NCBI RefSeq assembly: GCF_004307995.1
Contig: NZ_SIRE01000007.1
Coordinates: forward strand, 248,001-312,000
Direction: 5' to 3'
Source of the DNA: Paenibacillus thalictri
Lineage (GTDB): Bacteria > Bacillota > Bacilli > Paenibacillales > NBRC-103111
Length of the DNA: 64,000 nt
Shown here: in pieces, positions 1-8,022 of the stretch
Layout: every line of letters begins with the position of its first letter
Position numbering within the stretch: position 1 is the stretch's first letter
Position numbers and translations under genes: made by a program
The notes under the pieces: model-generated
What the model was told of the DNA's origin: nothing
The model's input: only the letters and a program-made list of their open reading frames with translations
Database searches by the model: none

Positions 1-101
1 TAACCCCGATTTTTTTGCCAAATAAAGGCGCTCCTGTCCGTAAGAGTTGAGGCATGACGTTCGCATGCGTAAGGCTAGCCATAACGACGAGATGTCCGCT
101 A
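1..101 (-). repeat. Dispersed AACGGACA-module repeat, copy at left edge
   Basis: Read on the minus strand, this stretch matches about 100 bp at 42735-42838 at roughly 80 percent identity by eye. Shared blocks include the GCATGCGAACGTCATGC core (54-70 on the plus strand) and two CGGACA boxes (TGTCCG at 35-40 and 93-98), followed by a TTTATTTGGC-like segment and an A-run. It has no coding potential. It may extend past the left edge, so its true length is unknown. It lies about 350 bp beyond the 3' end of the sulfatase gene. Confidence 0.75.
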
Positions 102-449
102 AAGACAGCCAGCAACGATCAACTTTAATGGAGGTCGAACGAATCAAAATCGCTCCATTTGCTGCGTTCAAGCATTGTATGGTTCCAGTTTACTCCATGA
201 ACCCGTTACGATTGCGCTAATGCAGCCAATACGAGCGAGATCCGATTACCAGCCATTATCGCTTACCCGACAACAATGGAGTATATGCCGGTTCCATTGT
301 TTAGAGTATATCTTCATGCAATAACAGTGCGTTGCTCGCTCAGCAGGATGAGGCGGACTGAAGCCCCACGCTGCCCTCGTCGAAGCCGGACTCCGTCTTC
401 GCAGCGGTGACGGTTCGGACCGCCGGCACGCGCCGGGTCAGCCGGAGCT
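102..449. other. Intergenic region, no gene seen
   Basis: This stretch lies downstream of the minus-strand sulfatase. I see no open frame with a ribosome binding site. Short inverted GC-rich segments occur at about 410-450, but no stem followed by a U-run is evident on the minus strand, so no terminator is called. Confidence 0.4.
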
Positions 450-1961
450 TTACGCGTGATGGATGCGCGGCATCGGTAGCGGTTCTTTGCCCAGCTCGGC
501 CCATACGTATTTGAGCAGCAGCTCGGTTTTGAGCGCGGCATGCTGCGGGTCATCCCACAAGTTATGCAGCTCGCCGGGATCTTCCGCGAGATCGAATATT
601 TCGCCGTAGGTTTGGTTGTAGTACACCGTGATTTTATACCGCTCGTTGACGTATGTCTTCTGATGGATGGTCGTCGCTTCATGCCGGAATTCGCAAATCG
701 CATGATCCCGTGCGCTGGAGGCGCGTCCAAGCCATACGTCGCTTTGATCGACGCCGGTCATCGCATGCGGCACGGGAATGCCAGTCATGCTCAGGAAGGT
801 CGGAGCCAAATCGACAAGCGATTGAATCGCTGACGATTGCTGCCCGGCCGGCACATGTCCCGGGTAACGTACGATAAACGGCAGCTTGATCAAATCCTCG
901 TAATGGAAGCCGCCCTTGAACTGCAGGCCGTGCTGCCCGAAGAAGTGCCCGTGGTCGGTTGTGAATACGACAATCGTGTTGTCGGCGAGCCCCAACTCAT
1001 CAAGTTTGTTAAGAATGTGCCCAATGTAATGATCCATACAGCTGATCATGCCGTAGTAGGTGGCGACAAGCTGCTTGCGTTCGCTGTCCGAAATTTGCGT
1101 GTGCGAATGGTAGCCATGAATGCCGTAGCCGCTTTCTTTTAAATATGAAAAGTCAGGGTTGTCCTCTTGGGTCAGCCGGAAATGCGGCGGATTCTGCTCA
1201 TGTTCGCCCGGTGTAACGGCAGGGATCGTAAGTTTGTCCGGGTCATACATCGTATCCCATGGCTCGGGAACCAAATACGGCGGATGCGGGTCAAAAAAGC
1301 TCGACCATAAGAAAAAGCTCTCGTCGTTTTCTTTGTATTGTTCAAGCAAGGCGTTGGTTCGTTCCGCAATCCACGTATTGTAGTGATATTTCTCCGGAAT
1401 CGCCCATTTGTGCAGCTGATTCGGGTCCATCGTGCCCGTCGGAGCGACATAATAATCGCGCCAGTTGGCGCAGCCCTTCTCCTCCATCCAAATCGCGTAG
1501 TGCTGCCCGGCATGCGCTTCGTTTGTATGGTTGCGGGCCAGTTCGACATGATCGAAGCCGTAGAACGGTCCGTTAAACTGCTTCCAGAACTCGAGGTCCT
1601 GCATAATCGGATACGACTCCAACGAAGGGTAATCTTCGGTGCTTTTCAGCGGTTGAAAATGCGCTTTACCTACAAGTCCCGTGCGGTATCCGGCATTGGA
1701 GAAATCTTCGCCGACCGTATGACGGTCTTCCAGAAGCTTCGTGCCCAGCGTCCATGCGCCGTGCTGGCTTGGGTACATGCCGGTAATAATGGACGATCTT
1801 GTCGGCGTACAGGTCGGATTCGGACAATATGCCCGTGTAAATACAGTGCCTTCACGCGCCAAACGGTCCAGATTCGGGGTCGAAATTTCCGGGTTGAAGG
1901 CGCCGATCGTATTCCAGTGCTGCTGGTCGCTGGTGATTAGCAAAATGTTGGGTTTCTTCAC
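450..1961 (-). CDS. Sulfatase (S1 type, formylglycine-dependent)
   Basis: The 503-residue product is a sulfatase of the alkaline phosphatase fold that hydrolyses sulfate esters. The sulfatase signature C-x-P-x-R is C51-T-P-T-R55, so Cys51 would be converted to formylglycine by a maturase not encoded here. Asp12-Gln13 near the N-terminus and a later TTDHG motif with downstream His and Lys fit the calcium and sulfate ligands of the family. No signal peptide is visible, so a cytoplasmic enzyme acting on imported sulfated sugar is likely. The GTG start at 1961 was chosen because AAGGAG lies about 10 bases upstream; an earlier in-frame ATG would add 24 residues unlike the family. The gene is divergent from an AraC regulator, its probable controller. 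Choline sulfatase or a glycan sulfatase are both possible; the glycan-rich neighbourhood favours the latter. Confidence 0.9.
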   Translation of the reverse strand: MKKPNILLITSDQQHWNTIGAFNPEISTPNLDRLAREGTVFTRAYCPNPTCTPTRSSIITGMYPSQHGAWTLGTKLLEDRHTVGEDFSNAGYRTGLVGKAHFQPLKSTEDYPSLESYPIMQDLEFWKQFNGPFYGFDHVELARNHTNEAHAGQHYAIWMEEKGCANWRDYYVAPTGTMDPNQLHKWAIPEKYHYNTWIAERTNALLEQYKENDESFFLWSSFFDPHPPYLVPEPWDTMYDPDKLTIPAVTPGEHEQNPPHFRLTQEDNPDFSYLKESGYGIHGYHSHTQISDSERKQLVATYYGMISCMDHYIGHILNKLDELGLADNTIVVFTTDHGHFFGQHGLQFKGGFHYEDLIKLPFIVRYPGHVPAGQQSSAIQSLVDLAPTFLSMTGIPVPHAMTGVDQSDVWLGRASSARDHAICEFRHEATTIHQKTYVNERYKITVYYNQTYGEIFDLAEDPGELHNLWDDPQHAALKTELLLKYVWAELGKEPLPMPRIHHA

Positions 1962-2091
1962 TGCTTGTTCACTCCTTGGGCTGGCGTTTATAATAAACAT
2001 ATTAATTGCGCTTGCTGCGGATTGAAATATCATTATGTTTTATTTGTCATTTTGTTGACTGAGACTTGGAGGAAAGGGGCGAAGGAGGAAC
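1962..2091. promoter_or_regulatory. Divergent promoter region, sulfatase / AraC
   Basis: This 130-bp AT-rich spacer separates two divergently transcribed genes and must hold both promoters. A TATAAT-like segment lies around 1988-1994 on either strand reading. No confident -35 box could be assigned. The AraC regulator would be expected to bind here. Confidence 0.45.
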
Positions 2092-2934
2092 ATGCAGGAA
2101 TATGCGCACGAATTTGCCGATATCCGCTACGCTTTGCCGACGCCGCTGCAAACCACAGGGGGCTGCTGGATCGTCAGGGCGGGCCAGAACATTGCCAAGC
2201 CGGAATACAATGTCGGACCGAAAGTCATCGGCCAATACGGTTTTCATATGGTTCTTGAAGGTACTGTGCAGGTAGCGGACGGCAACGAGCCGGTGAAGTT
2301 GTCCAAGGGTGATATATTTTGCTTGTTCCCGGGCAGGGCTTACACGTACAAAACGTTGTCCGGATCGCGGCCGCCGCTGGAGATGAGCTGGTTTGCGCTT
2401 TCCGGCGGGCAGACCGAGTTGCTGCTCGGCGAACTGGGGCTGACGCCGGAGGCGTATTTTATGCGGCAGGCGCTTAATCAACCGGCCATTCGCACGATCA
2501 AACGGCTGCTACTGCTGTTTCAGAAGGAAACGGCCGATCCGCTGCTGGAGCAAAGCCTACTGTATGAGCTGATTTGGAGATTGAAGCCCAAATCCGCCGC
2601 CGTCAAGCAATCCTCCGAGCCCAAAAGAAATTGGGTGGCCAAGGTGAAGGAATATTTGGAGCTCCATTACACGGAGCAAATCCGCATCGAGGAAGCGGCC
2701 GATTACGCCGGTGTTCACCGTTCGCATCTGTACGTTTCTTTCAGCAAACAATACGGCTGCTCGCCGATGCAATATTTGCAGCGGCTGCGGATGGACAAGG
2801 GCGCTCAGATGCTCAAGCAAACCCCACTGACCGTCACGGAAATTGCGCTGTCGCTTGGTTATCCCGACTTGTATTCGTTTACGCGCGCATTTTCGAAATA
2901 TTTCGGGTTATCGCCGACGGCTTACCGGGACTAG
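2092..2934 (+). CDS. AraC-family transcriptional regulator
   Basis: The 280-residue protein has an N-terminal cupin-like sensing half (about residues 20-110; 'GYHMVLEG'-like and 'LSKGDIFCLFPG' strands) and a C-terminal pair of helix-turn-helix motifs (about 180-278), ending in the AraC signature region 'IALSLGYPDLYSFTRAFSK'. It is typical in length for cupin-type AraC activators of sugar catabolism. The ATG at 2092 follows GGAGG at the usual distance. It is divergent from the sulfatase, which is its most likely target. It is soluble, unlike the two membrane AraC regulators at 3424 and 38207, and it does not resemble them in the N-terminal half. Confidence 0.92.
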   Translation: MQEYAHEFADIRYALPTPLQTTGGCWIVRAGQNIAKPEYNVGPKVIGQYGFHMVLEGTVQVADGNEPVKLSKGDIFCLFPGRAYTYKTLSGSRPPLEMSWFALSGGQTELLLGELGLTPEAYFMRQALNQPAIRTIKRLLLLFQKETADPLLEQSLLYELIWRLKPKSAAVKQSSEPKRNWVAKVKEYLELHYTEQIRIEEAADYAGVHRSHLYVSFSKQYGCSPMQYLQRLRMDKGAQMLKQTPLTVTEIALSLGYPDLYSFTRAFSKYFGLSPTAYRD

Positions 2935-2973
2935 ACTGTGGACGAACCGGTCAGGAGCGTAGCCGTAGAGGCG

Positions 2974-3277
2974 ACCGCCGCTATGAGGCACCATGACGCG
3001 CGTGGGGGACGACCACCGCTATGCGAGTCCGGGACGCGCACTCGGGAGCTACCGCCGCCACGCAGCACCGGGATGAGCGCCCGGAGCAACCGCCGCTATG
3101 AGGCACCATGACGCGTGTGGAAGCGACCGCCGCCAAGCGGCGCCGAGACGAGCGCTCGTAGGCAGCCGCTGCCATGCGAAGCCATGACGCGCGCTTGGAA
3201 CAACCACCGCCATACGGCAGCGGGACGCGCTTGGGGACGACCGCCGCCACACGGCACCGGGATGCGCTCATGGATTC
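2974..3277. repeat. Tandem array, eight 38-bp degenerate units
   Basis: Eight units begin at 2974, 3012, 3051, 3089, 3126, 3164, 3203 and 3240, giving spacings of 37-39 bp. Each unit starts ACCGCCGCCATGCGGC-like, a small stem with GCCGC/GCGGC arms around CAT, and continues with a CCGGGACGCGCG-like segment. The period is not a multiple of three and the units differ by substitutions, so the array is non-coding. Similar single copies lie at 19656, 32868 and 33839. The array sits between the soluble AraC gene and the membrane regulator of cassette 1. Confidence 0.85.
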
Positions 3278-3339
3278 GCGCGGGAAAATACTGTCCAACA
3301 GGCCCCGGACGGGCTTCTGCAGCGCCTTTTCGCCGAAAA

Positions 3340-3383
3340 GTAAAGAAATTTCTGTATATTGCCGCTCCCGGCAACCTTATAAT
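3340..3383 (+). promoter_or_regulatory. Cassette 1 promoter/operator, regulator gene
   Basis: The -10 box TATAAT lies at 3378-3383, with a CTGTAT box starting 26 bp upstream at 3352 and TTGCC at 3359. The preceding AAAGAAATTT is shared with the promoter at 5918-5962. There is no good -35 hexamer at 17 bp, which fits an activator-dependent promoter with the AraC protein bound over the -35 region. Start of transcription would be about 3390, just before the regulator gene. Confidence 0.65.
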
Positions 3384-3423
3384 ACTTATCAAAAACGGTA
3401 AAAGTGGGGGAGGGGCTCACGAG

Positions 3424-5712
3424 TTGACTGGTTGGTATACAAAACTGATGACACTGCTATTCGGCGGTTATCCCTTTAAGCGAGGCCGCTACTTTTACCG
3501 CTTGATCTGGCTGGGCTGCATTTCGGCATGCGTGCCCGTCATGCTGGCCGGGATCGTCTATTATCATTTTTCCCTTACCAATTTGTCCAATCAGATGATG
3601 TCCGAGAATGCATCGTCGCTGATCATTATTGAAAACCGCGTTGAACGGGTCATACAGGGGATTGAACGCGATGCCTTGCAGTTAGCCGACGAACCTTTGA
3701 TCAAAGAAAGCTTGTCCATGGAAAACTTCGGTGCGGCCCGGCTGTATCATTCCCAACTGCTGGACTATTTAATCCGCCAAAAAAATTCCCGGGATTTCGT
3801 AGAATCGATCTACTACTACAACAACAGTGCAAACATCCTGTTAACGACAGAACTTGGATATGTGCTGCCCAGCGAACTGAAGATAAAGTCCGACCTCGAT
3901 TCCATTCTGAAAATCAAACGCAGCCAATGGGTGTTTTTGCCCGAAGCGGAGAAGAAGGGGCTGGTCAGTTTTGTCCGCTTGATCCCTTCCACTGCCAATC
4001 AAACGCCGGCCGGCGTGCTGGTGTTCCAGATCAAAATCAATATGATCCGGGAATATTTAACCGAATATTCGATGCTTTTGGAGAAGTCCGTCTATGTGCT
4101 TGACCAGCAAAACCGGCTTTTATTTGCAGGCGGCAATGGGGAAATGGAAGAAGGAGGCGAACGGTTGGTCCGCGACATCCAAGCTTTAGGTCCGGGAAAC
4201 GGCACGGTGACGGATGCGGAAGGCAGCAATTTTCTGTACAGCTATGTGAAATCCGATTTGGGCCGGTCATTCATTTCGGTCATTCCCGAAAGCTCGCTGG
4301 CGGCGCGTATTTGGTGGATCCGCTGGGTATCGATCTGCACGTTGCTGCTGCTGCTCGGACTGGGGCTTTTGCTTTCGCTGATTATTTCCCGAAGAGCGTA
4401 CAACCCATTGCAAAACCTGATGAAATACGGTTCGGCGGTGAGTCAGACAGGGACTAACGGCCATGATCAGAACGAATTCGTGTTTATTATGGACTGTTTT
4501 AACCAATTAAGATCGCAAACCCAATCCCTTTCCGTGCTTGTCAAAAATCTGGAGCCTACCTCCAGAGAGAGATTCCTGCAGAAGCTGCTTACCCGGGATT
4601 ATATGAATGAGAAGACGCTGCGCGAGGAATGCGAAACGTTCAAAATCCCCGTGTACGGCGACTATTGGGCTGTAGTTATCGATATCGATCATTATTATAA
4701 AAATACCCGCTACATTCCCGAAGACCGGCCTATCCTTTCTTTTGCGGTATCCAACATCTTGGAAGAGTTGATGAAATCGTTTCCGAAATTGAAAGGCTTT
4801 GGCGTCAACGACGCCCACGGAAGAAAAGTCGTGCTGGTGCAGGCGGAAACGATTGAAGAACTGCTCCTTTACGCCCAAAGCGTACATGAATCCGTCGGAC
4901 AATATTTATCGCTGCAAGCGACCGTTGGCATCGGGCGGATGTACCATCATATCGGGGATATTTCCGTTGCCTACAAAGAAGCATTATTGGCGTTGCAGTA
5001 CCGGATGTTCGACGAGCAGCCGATTTTGTACATCGACCGCTTGGAAACGGCCGACAAAAGGGAAAGGTTTGTTTATCCGGCGGAAATCGAATCGGCGATA
5101 TTGCAGGCGCTTAAAGAGGGAGATGAGGCGTCCTCCGGACAAAACATGGAGCAATTTACGAAGCATATCAAATCGTTTCAATCGTACCCATTAACGTTCC
5201 AAGCGTATTCGATGCTGCTGTCGTCCATCCTGCACCGGCTTGAAACCTTCGGAGAGCTTCCGCTGGAAGTGCTCGAAGGGAATTCGTTCGAGAAACTCAA
5301 GGAGTTCCGCACGGTGGAGGAAATCAACGAGTGGTTTGTAATCGCCTGGTTTCCGCTTTATCTCAAAGCCAGCAGCCAATATCACGGGGCCTACAATCAA
5401 TCGTACATTCAGCAAATTTGCCGGTTCGTGGAAGAAAACATTTACACTGATATTTCTTTGGTTATTTGCGCCGAGCAGGTGAATATGAATCCGTCTTACG
5501 TCAGCAGAGTGTTTAAGAAGGAAAAAGGCGTTTCGTTTGTGGAATACGTCATGGAAATCAAGCTGAACGAAGCGTGCAGGCTGCTGCTTGAAACCGACAA
5601 GAGCATCGGCGAAATCGCCGGCCTGCTCGGATATTCGGAAAGAAACTTAAACCGCCTGTTTCAAAAGTTCATGCAGATGCCTCCCGGCCAATATCGCAGC
5701 CAGCAGCGTTAG
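3424..5712 (+). CDS. Membrane-anchored AraC (YesN-type) regulator, cassette 1
   Basis: The 762-residue protein has a first membrane helix at about residues 20-45 and an extracytoplasmic sensor of about 250 residues. A second membrane helix follows at about 294-322, then a short HAMP-like 'SRRAYNPL' segment and a long cytoplasmic linker. Two AraC helix-turn-helix motifs lie at about 660-760. Proteins of this build act as one-component sensors of external sugars for LplB/YtcP transporters. I chose the TTG start at 3424 because it has GGGGGAGGGG upstream and is followed directly by the membrane topology. The longer open frame runs back through the 38-bp repeat array and is not believable. The regulator at 38207 is a full-length paralogue. 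It probably activates itself and the transporter at 6065 through the shared operator. Confidence 0.9.
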   Translation: MTGWYTKLMTLLFGGYPFKRGRYFYRLIWLGCISACVPVMLAGIVYYHFSLTNLSNQMMSENASSLIIIENRVERVIQGIERDALQLADEPLIKESLSMENFGAARLYHSQLLDYLIRQKNSRDFVESIYYYNNSANILLTTELGYVLPSELKIKSDLDSILKIKRSQWVFLPEAEKKGLVSFVRLIPSTANQTPAGVLVFQIKINMIREYLTEYSMLLEKSVYVLDQQNRLLFAGGNGEMEEGGERLVRDIQALGPGNGTVTDAEGSNFLYSYVKSDLGRSFISVIPESSLAARIWWIRWVSICTLLLLLGLGLLLSLIISRRAYNPLQNLMKYGSAVSQTGTNGHDQNEFVFIMDCFNQLRSQTQSLSVLVKNLEPTSRERFLQKLLTRDYMNEKTLREECETFKIPVYGDYWAVVIDIDHYYKNTRYIPEDRPILSFAVSNILEELMKSFPKLKGFGVNDAHGRKVVLVQAETIEELLLYAQSVHESVGQYLSLQATVGIGRMYHHIGDISVAYKEALLALQYRMFDEQPILYIDRLETADKRERFVYPAEIESAILQALKEGDEASSGQNMEQFTKHIKSFQSYPLTFQAYSMLLSSILHRLETFGELPLEVLEGNSFEKLKEFRTVEEINEWFVIAWFPLYLKASSQYHGAYNQSYIQQICRFVEENIYTDISLVICAEQVNMNPSYVSRVFKKEKGVSFVEYVMEIKLNEACRLLLETDKSIGEIAGLLGYSERNLNRLFQKFMQMPPGQYRSQQR

Positions 5713-5763
5713 ACGGAAACGGTCGCCGATCCGACGGCCCATGTGCAGCTTATGCCTTTTATA

Positions 5764-5802
5764 GCGAACCCGCTTTTCCTGGAGCGGTTTCGCTTTTTTT
5801 TA
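5764..5802 (+). terminator. Rho-independent terminator after regulator
   Basis: The arms GCGAAcCCGCT and AGCGGtTTCGC form a ten-pair stem with one mismatch, followed directly by eight T. It closes the transcript of the cassette 1 regulator and separates it from the transporter operon. Confidence 0.88.
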
Positions 5803-5917
5803 TACACACCAAAGCTTCAGAAATAAATTGACCTTCCTTTCGTCCCGGTAAAAAAACGTCATGCCGGACACGCCGGACCGCTTATGAACAGGCAACGCAA
5901 GGCTCTATGTGGAGAAG

Positions 5918-5962
5918 GTAAAGAAGTTTCTGTATAACGCCTTGAACGGAGCGGTATATAAT
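5918..5962 (+). promoter_or_regulatory. Cassette 1 promoter/operator, transporter operon
   Basis: The -10 TATAAT lies at 5957-5962, with the CTGTAT box starting 27 bp upstream at 5930. The upstream GTAAAGAAGTTT differs from the regulator promoter at 3340 by one base. The pair therefore marks a probable operator of the 3424 regulator. No consensus -35 is present. Confidence 0.65.
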
Positions 5963-6064
5963 TCGAGTCAAGCAAGGTCCCGCAGCGGACCACTTCCCAT
6001 TGAAGCCGCCGGCTAACGCCTGATAAGGGGGCGCCGTACCGGCAGAAAGGATGATAGGACCCTT

Positions 6065-7030
6065 ATGAACCAATCGCAATCGGCTGCGCATGCCTCCAAG
6101 CTTGTTTCGAGCAAAACCGCAAAGTCGGGACCGCTGTCCGCAAGGCTCGCCAAACATAAGTACATTTATTTGCTGCTTGCGCCGGGCGTGCTTTATTTTC
6201 TTATTTTCAAATATGGACCGATGTGGGGGCTCGTCCTCGCCTTTCAAAATTACAACCCGTTTGGGGGCGTATGGAAAAGCGAGTTTGTCGGGCTGGCGCA
6301 TTTTAGCGAGCTGCTGAAATCCGACTATTTTTTGATCATGCTGCGCAATACGTTTTTTATCAATTTGTTCGGCCTTGTGTTTTATTTCCCGCTGCCGGTT
6401 GTGCTGGCCGTGCTGTTAAACGAGGTGCGCGTGGAGCTGTTCAAACGGATCAGCCAGTCGGTCATTTATTTGCCGCATTTTTTATCATGGGTGGTCGTCG
6501 CCAGCGTCACGTATTTTGTGCTTTCTTATGAAGTCGGGTTTATCAATAAGCTGTACCAAACTCTGGGATGGGCAAGAATTCCTTTTTTGTCCAAAACCGA
6601 TTACTTCTGGGGCATCCTCACGGCGCAGACAATATGGAAAGAAGCGGGCTGGGGCACGATTATCTTTTTGGCGGCGGTGTCCGGGGTCGATCCGCAGCGG
6701 TATGAGGCGGCGGTAATTGATGGAGCCTCCCGTTTCAGGCAAGTGTGGCATATCACCTTGCCGGCGATCCGGCCGACCATTCTGATTCTGCTCATTCTCA
6801 GGCTCGGCAGCATGGCCGACGTCGGCTTCGAGCAAGTCGTGCTGATGATGAATCCGCAGGTCATCTCGGTGGCCGAAGTGTTTGATACGTACAGTTTTAA
6901 CCAAGGCATCTTGCTTGGGCAGTACAGCGTTGGCGTCACCGTGGGCATATTTAAAGGGATCATCGGTCTGATCTTTGTATTGGTGTCCAACTATATTGTG
7001 AAAAAGCTGGGCCATGAAGGCATTTATTGA
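6065..7030 (+). CDS. Sugar ABC transporter permease, LplB type
   Basis: The 321-residue inner membrane protein has six predicted helices and the EAA loop around residue 212 ('EAAVIDGASRF'), which contacts the ATPase. The opening 'GPMWGLVLAFQNYNP' and 'PHFLSWVVVA' segments are characteristic of LplB/YtrP-like permeases for complex oligosaccharides. It starts at ATG 6065 behind AAAGGATGATAGG. The second permease follows 18 bp later. No ATPase gene is in the cassette, which is usual for this family because a shared MsmX-type ATPase energises several importers. It is close to the permease at 31886 over its whole length. Confidence 0.93.
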   Translation: MNQSQSAAHASKLVSSKTAKSGPLSARLAKHKYIYLLLAPGVLYFLIFKYGPMWGLVLAFQNYNPFGGVWKSEFVGLAHFSELLKSDYFLIMLRNTFFINLFGLVFYFPLPVVLAVLLNEVRVELFKRISQSVIYLPHFLSWVVVASVTYFVLSYEVGFINKLYQTLGWARIPFLSKTDYFWGILTAQTIWKEAGWGTIIFLAAVSGVDPQRYEAAVIDGASRFRQVWHITLPAIRPTILILLILRLGSMADVGFEQVVLMMNPQVISVAEVFDTYSFNQGILLGQYSVGVTVGIFKGIIGLIFVLVSNYIVKKLGHEGIY

Positions 7031-7048
7031 GACGGGGGTGAGTGGGAT

Positions 7049-7921
7049 ATGAGCTTTGCGCATAAAAAAAAGCTGACACTGGCGGATTATTGCATTATGG
7101 GCGCATTGGCGGCGTATTCGCTGGCCTGTCTGATTCCTTTTTTGTACATGCTTGTCGTATCGTTTACCGATCCGTCCGTATATGTGCCGCTGAAGTTGTA
7201 TGTGCTGCCGGAAAAGTGGTCGCTGGCTTCCTACACGTACATTTTGGGCAATGACCGGTTTCTGGAAGCGTTCAACAACACGGTATTTATTACGGTTATC
7301 GGCAGTGTGCTGAGCTTGGCGGTCACCTTCACGATGGCTTATGCCTTGACCCGCAAGCAGCTGCCCGGCAGAGGCATTGTGATTGGCGCTGTCGTGTTTA
7401 CACTGCTGTTCCATGTCGGGATCATACCCAACTATTTGCTGGTCAAAAATATTGGCTTGCTCAATTCGACCTGGTCGCTCATTTGGCCGACGTTAACAAA
7501 TGCCTGGAGTATCATCGTGGTCAGAAGTTTCCTTGAATCGCTGCCGTCGGAGCTGGAGGATGCGGCAAGTATCGACGGCTGCAATGACTTGGGCATTTTT
7601 ACGAAAATCGTGCTCCCGTTGTCCATGCCGGCCGTTGCCGCTTTTGCCTTAATATTTGCGGTGTCGCAGTGGAACATCTATTTTAACGCGCTGATTTATT
7701 TATCCGACGCCAGCAAATGGACGCTGCAGTTGCTGGTCAAAACGCTTGTGTTAGATGCCGGGACCAACAGCGTCGACGCTTCGTCGGATGCGATGCAGCT
7801 GCCGCAGGAAACAATCCGGATGTCCGCGATTTTGGTTTCGATGGCTCCGATTCTGATCGTGTACCCGTTCCTGCAAAAATATTTCGTCAAAGGCATCATG
7901 ATCGGCTCCATTAAAGGGTGA
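7049..7921 (+). CDS. Sugar ABC transporter permease, YtcP/LplC type
   Basis: The 290-residue membrane protein is of the CarB/YtcP family and forms the translocation channel with the product of the preceding gene. The EAA-like loop reads 'ELEDAASIDGC' around residue 170. The N-terminal 'SFTDPSVYVPL' region and the C-terminal end 'KGIMIGSIKG' are typical. The ATG at 7049 lies behind GGGGGTGAG. It has a close paralogue at 32938 in cassette 2, with the same C-terminal 'GSIKG' ending. The stop codon lies about 100 bp before the solute-binding protein gene. Confidence 0.93.
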   Translation: MSFAHKKKLTLADYCIMGALAAYSLACLIPFLYMLVVSFTDPSVYVPLKLYVLPEKWSLASYTYILGNDRFLEAFNNTVFITVIGSVLSLAVTFTMAYALTRKQLPGRGIVIGAVVFTLLFHVGIIPNYLLVKNIGLLNSTWSLIWPTLTNAWSIIVVRSFLESLPSELEDAASIDGCNDLGIFTKIVLPLSMPAVAAFALIFAVSQWNIYFNALIYLSDASKWTLQLLVKTLVLDAGTNSVDASSDAMQLPQETIRMSAILVSMAPILIVYPFLQKYFVKGIMIGSIKG

Positions 7922-8022
7922 CAAGGCGGTTGAACCTGAAGAGGGGGTGGTTGCATGTGAAGCTAATGCAAGACCGGCAAGTGCAGGGTAAAATGATGTC
8001 CATAAACAAGGAGGTCAATGCG

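Noticed and set aside
2974..3277. CRISPR array
   Set aside because: The units are directly adjacent and diverged, with no distinct spacers and no cas genes nearby.
3115..3423. N-terminal extension of the cassette 1 regulator through the repeat array
   Set aside because: The 38-bp period is out of frame for coding, there is no start signal, and the TTG at 3424 has a strong binding site followed by family-like sequence.
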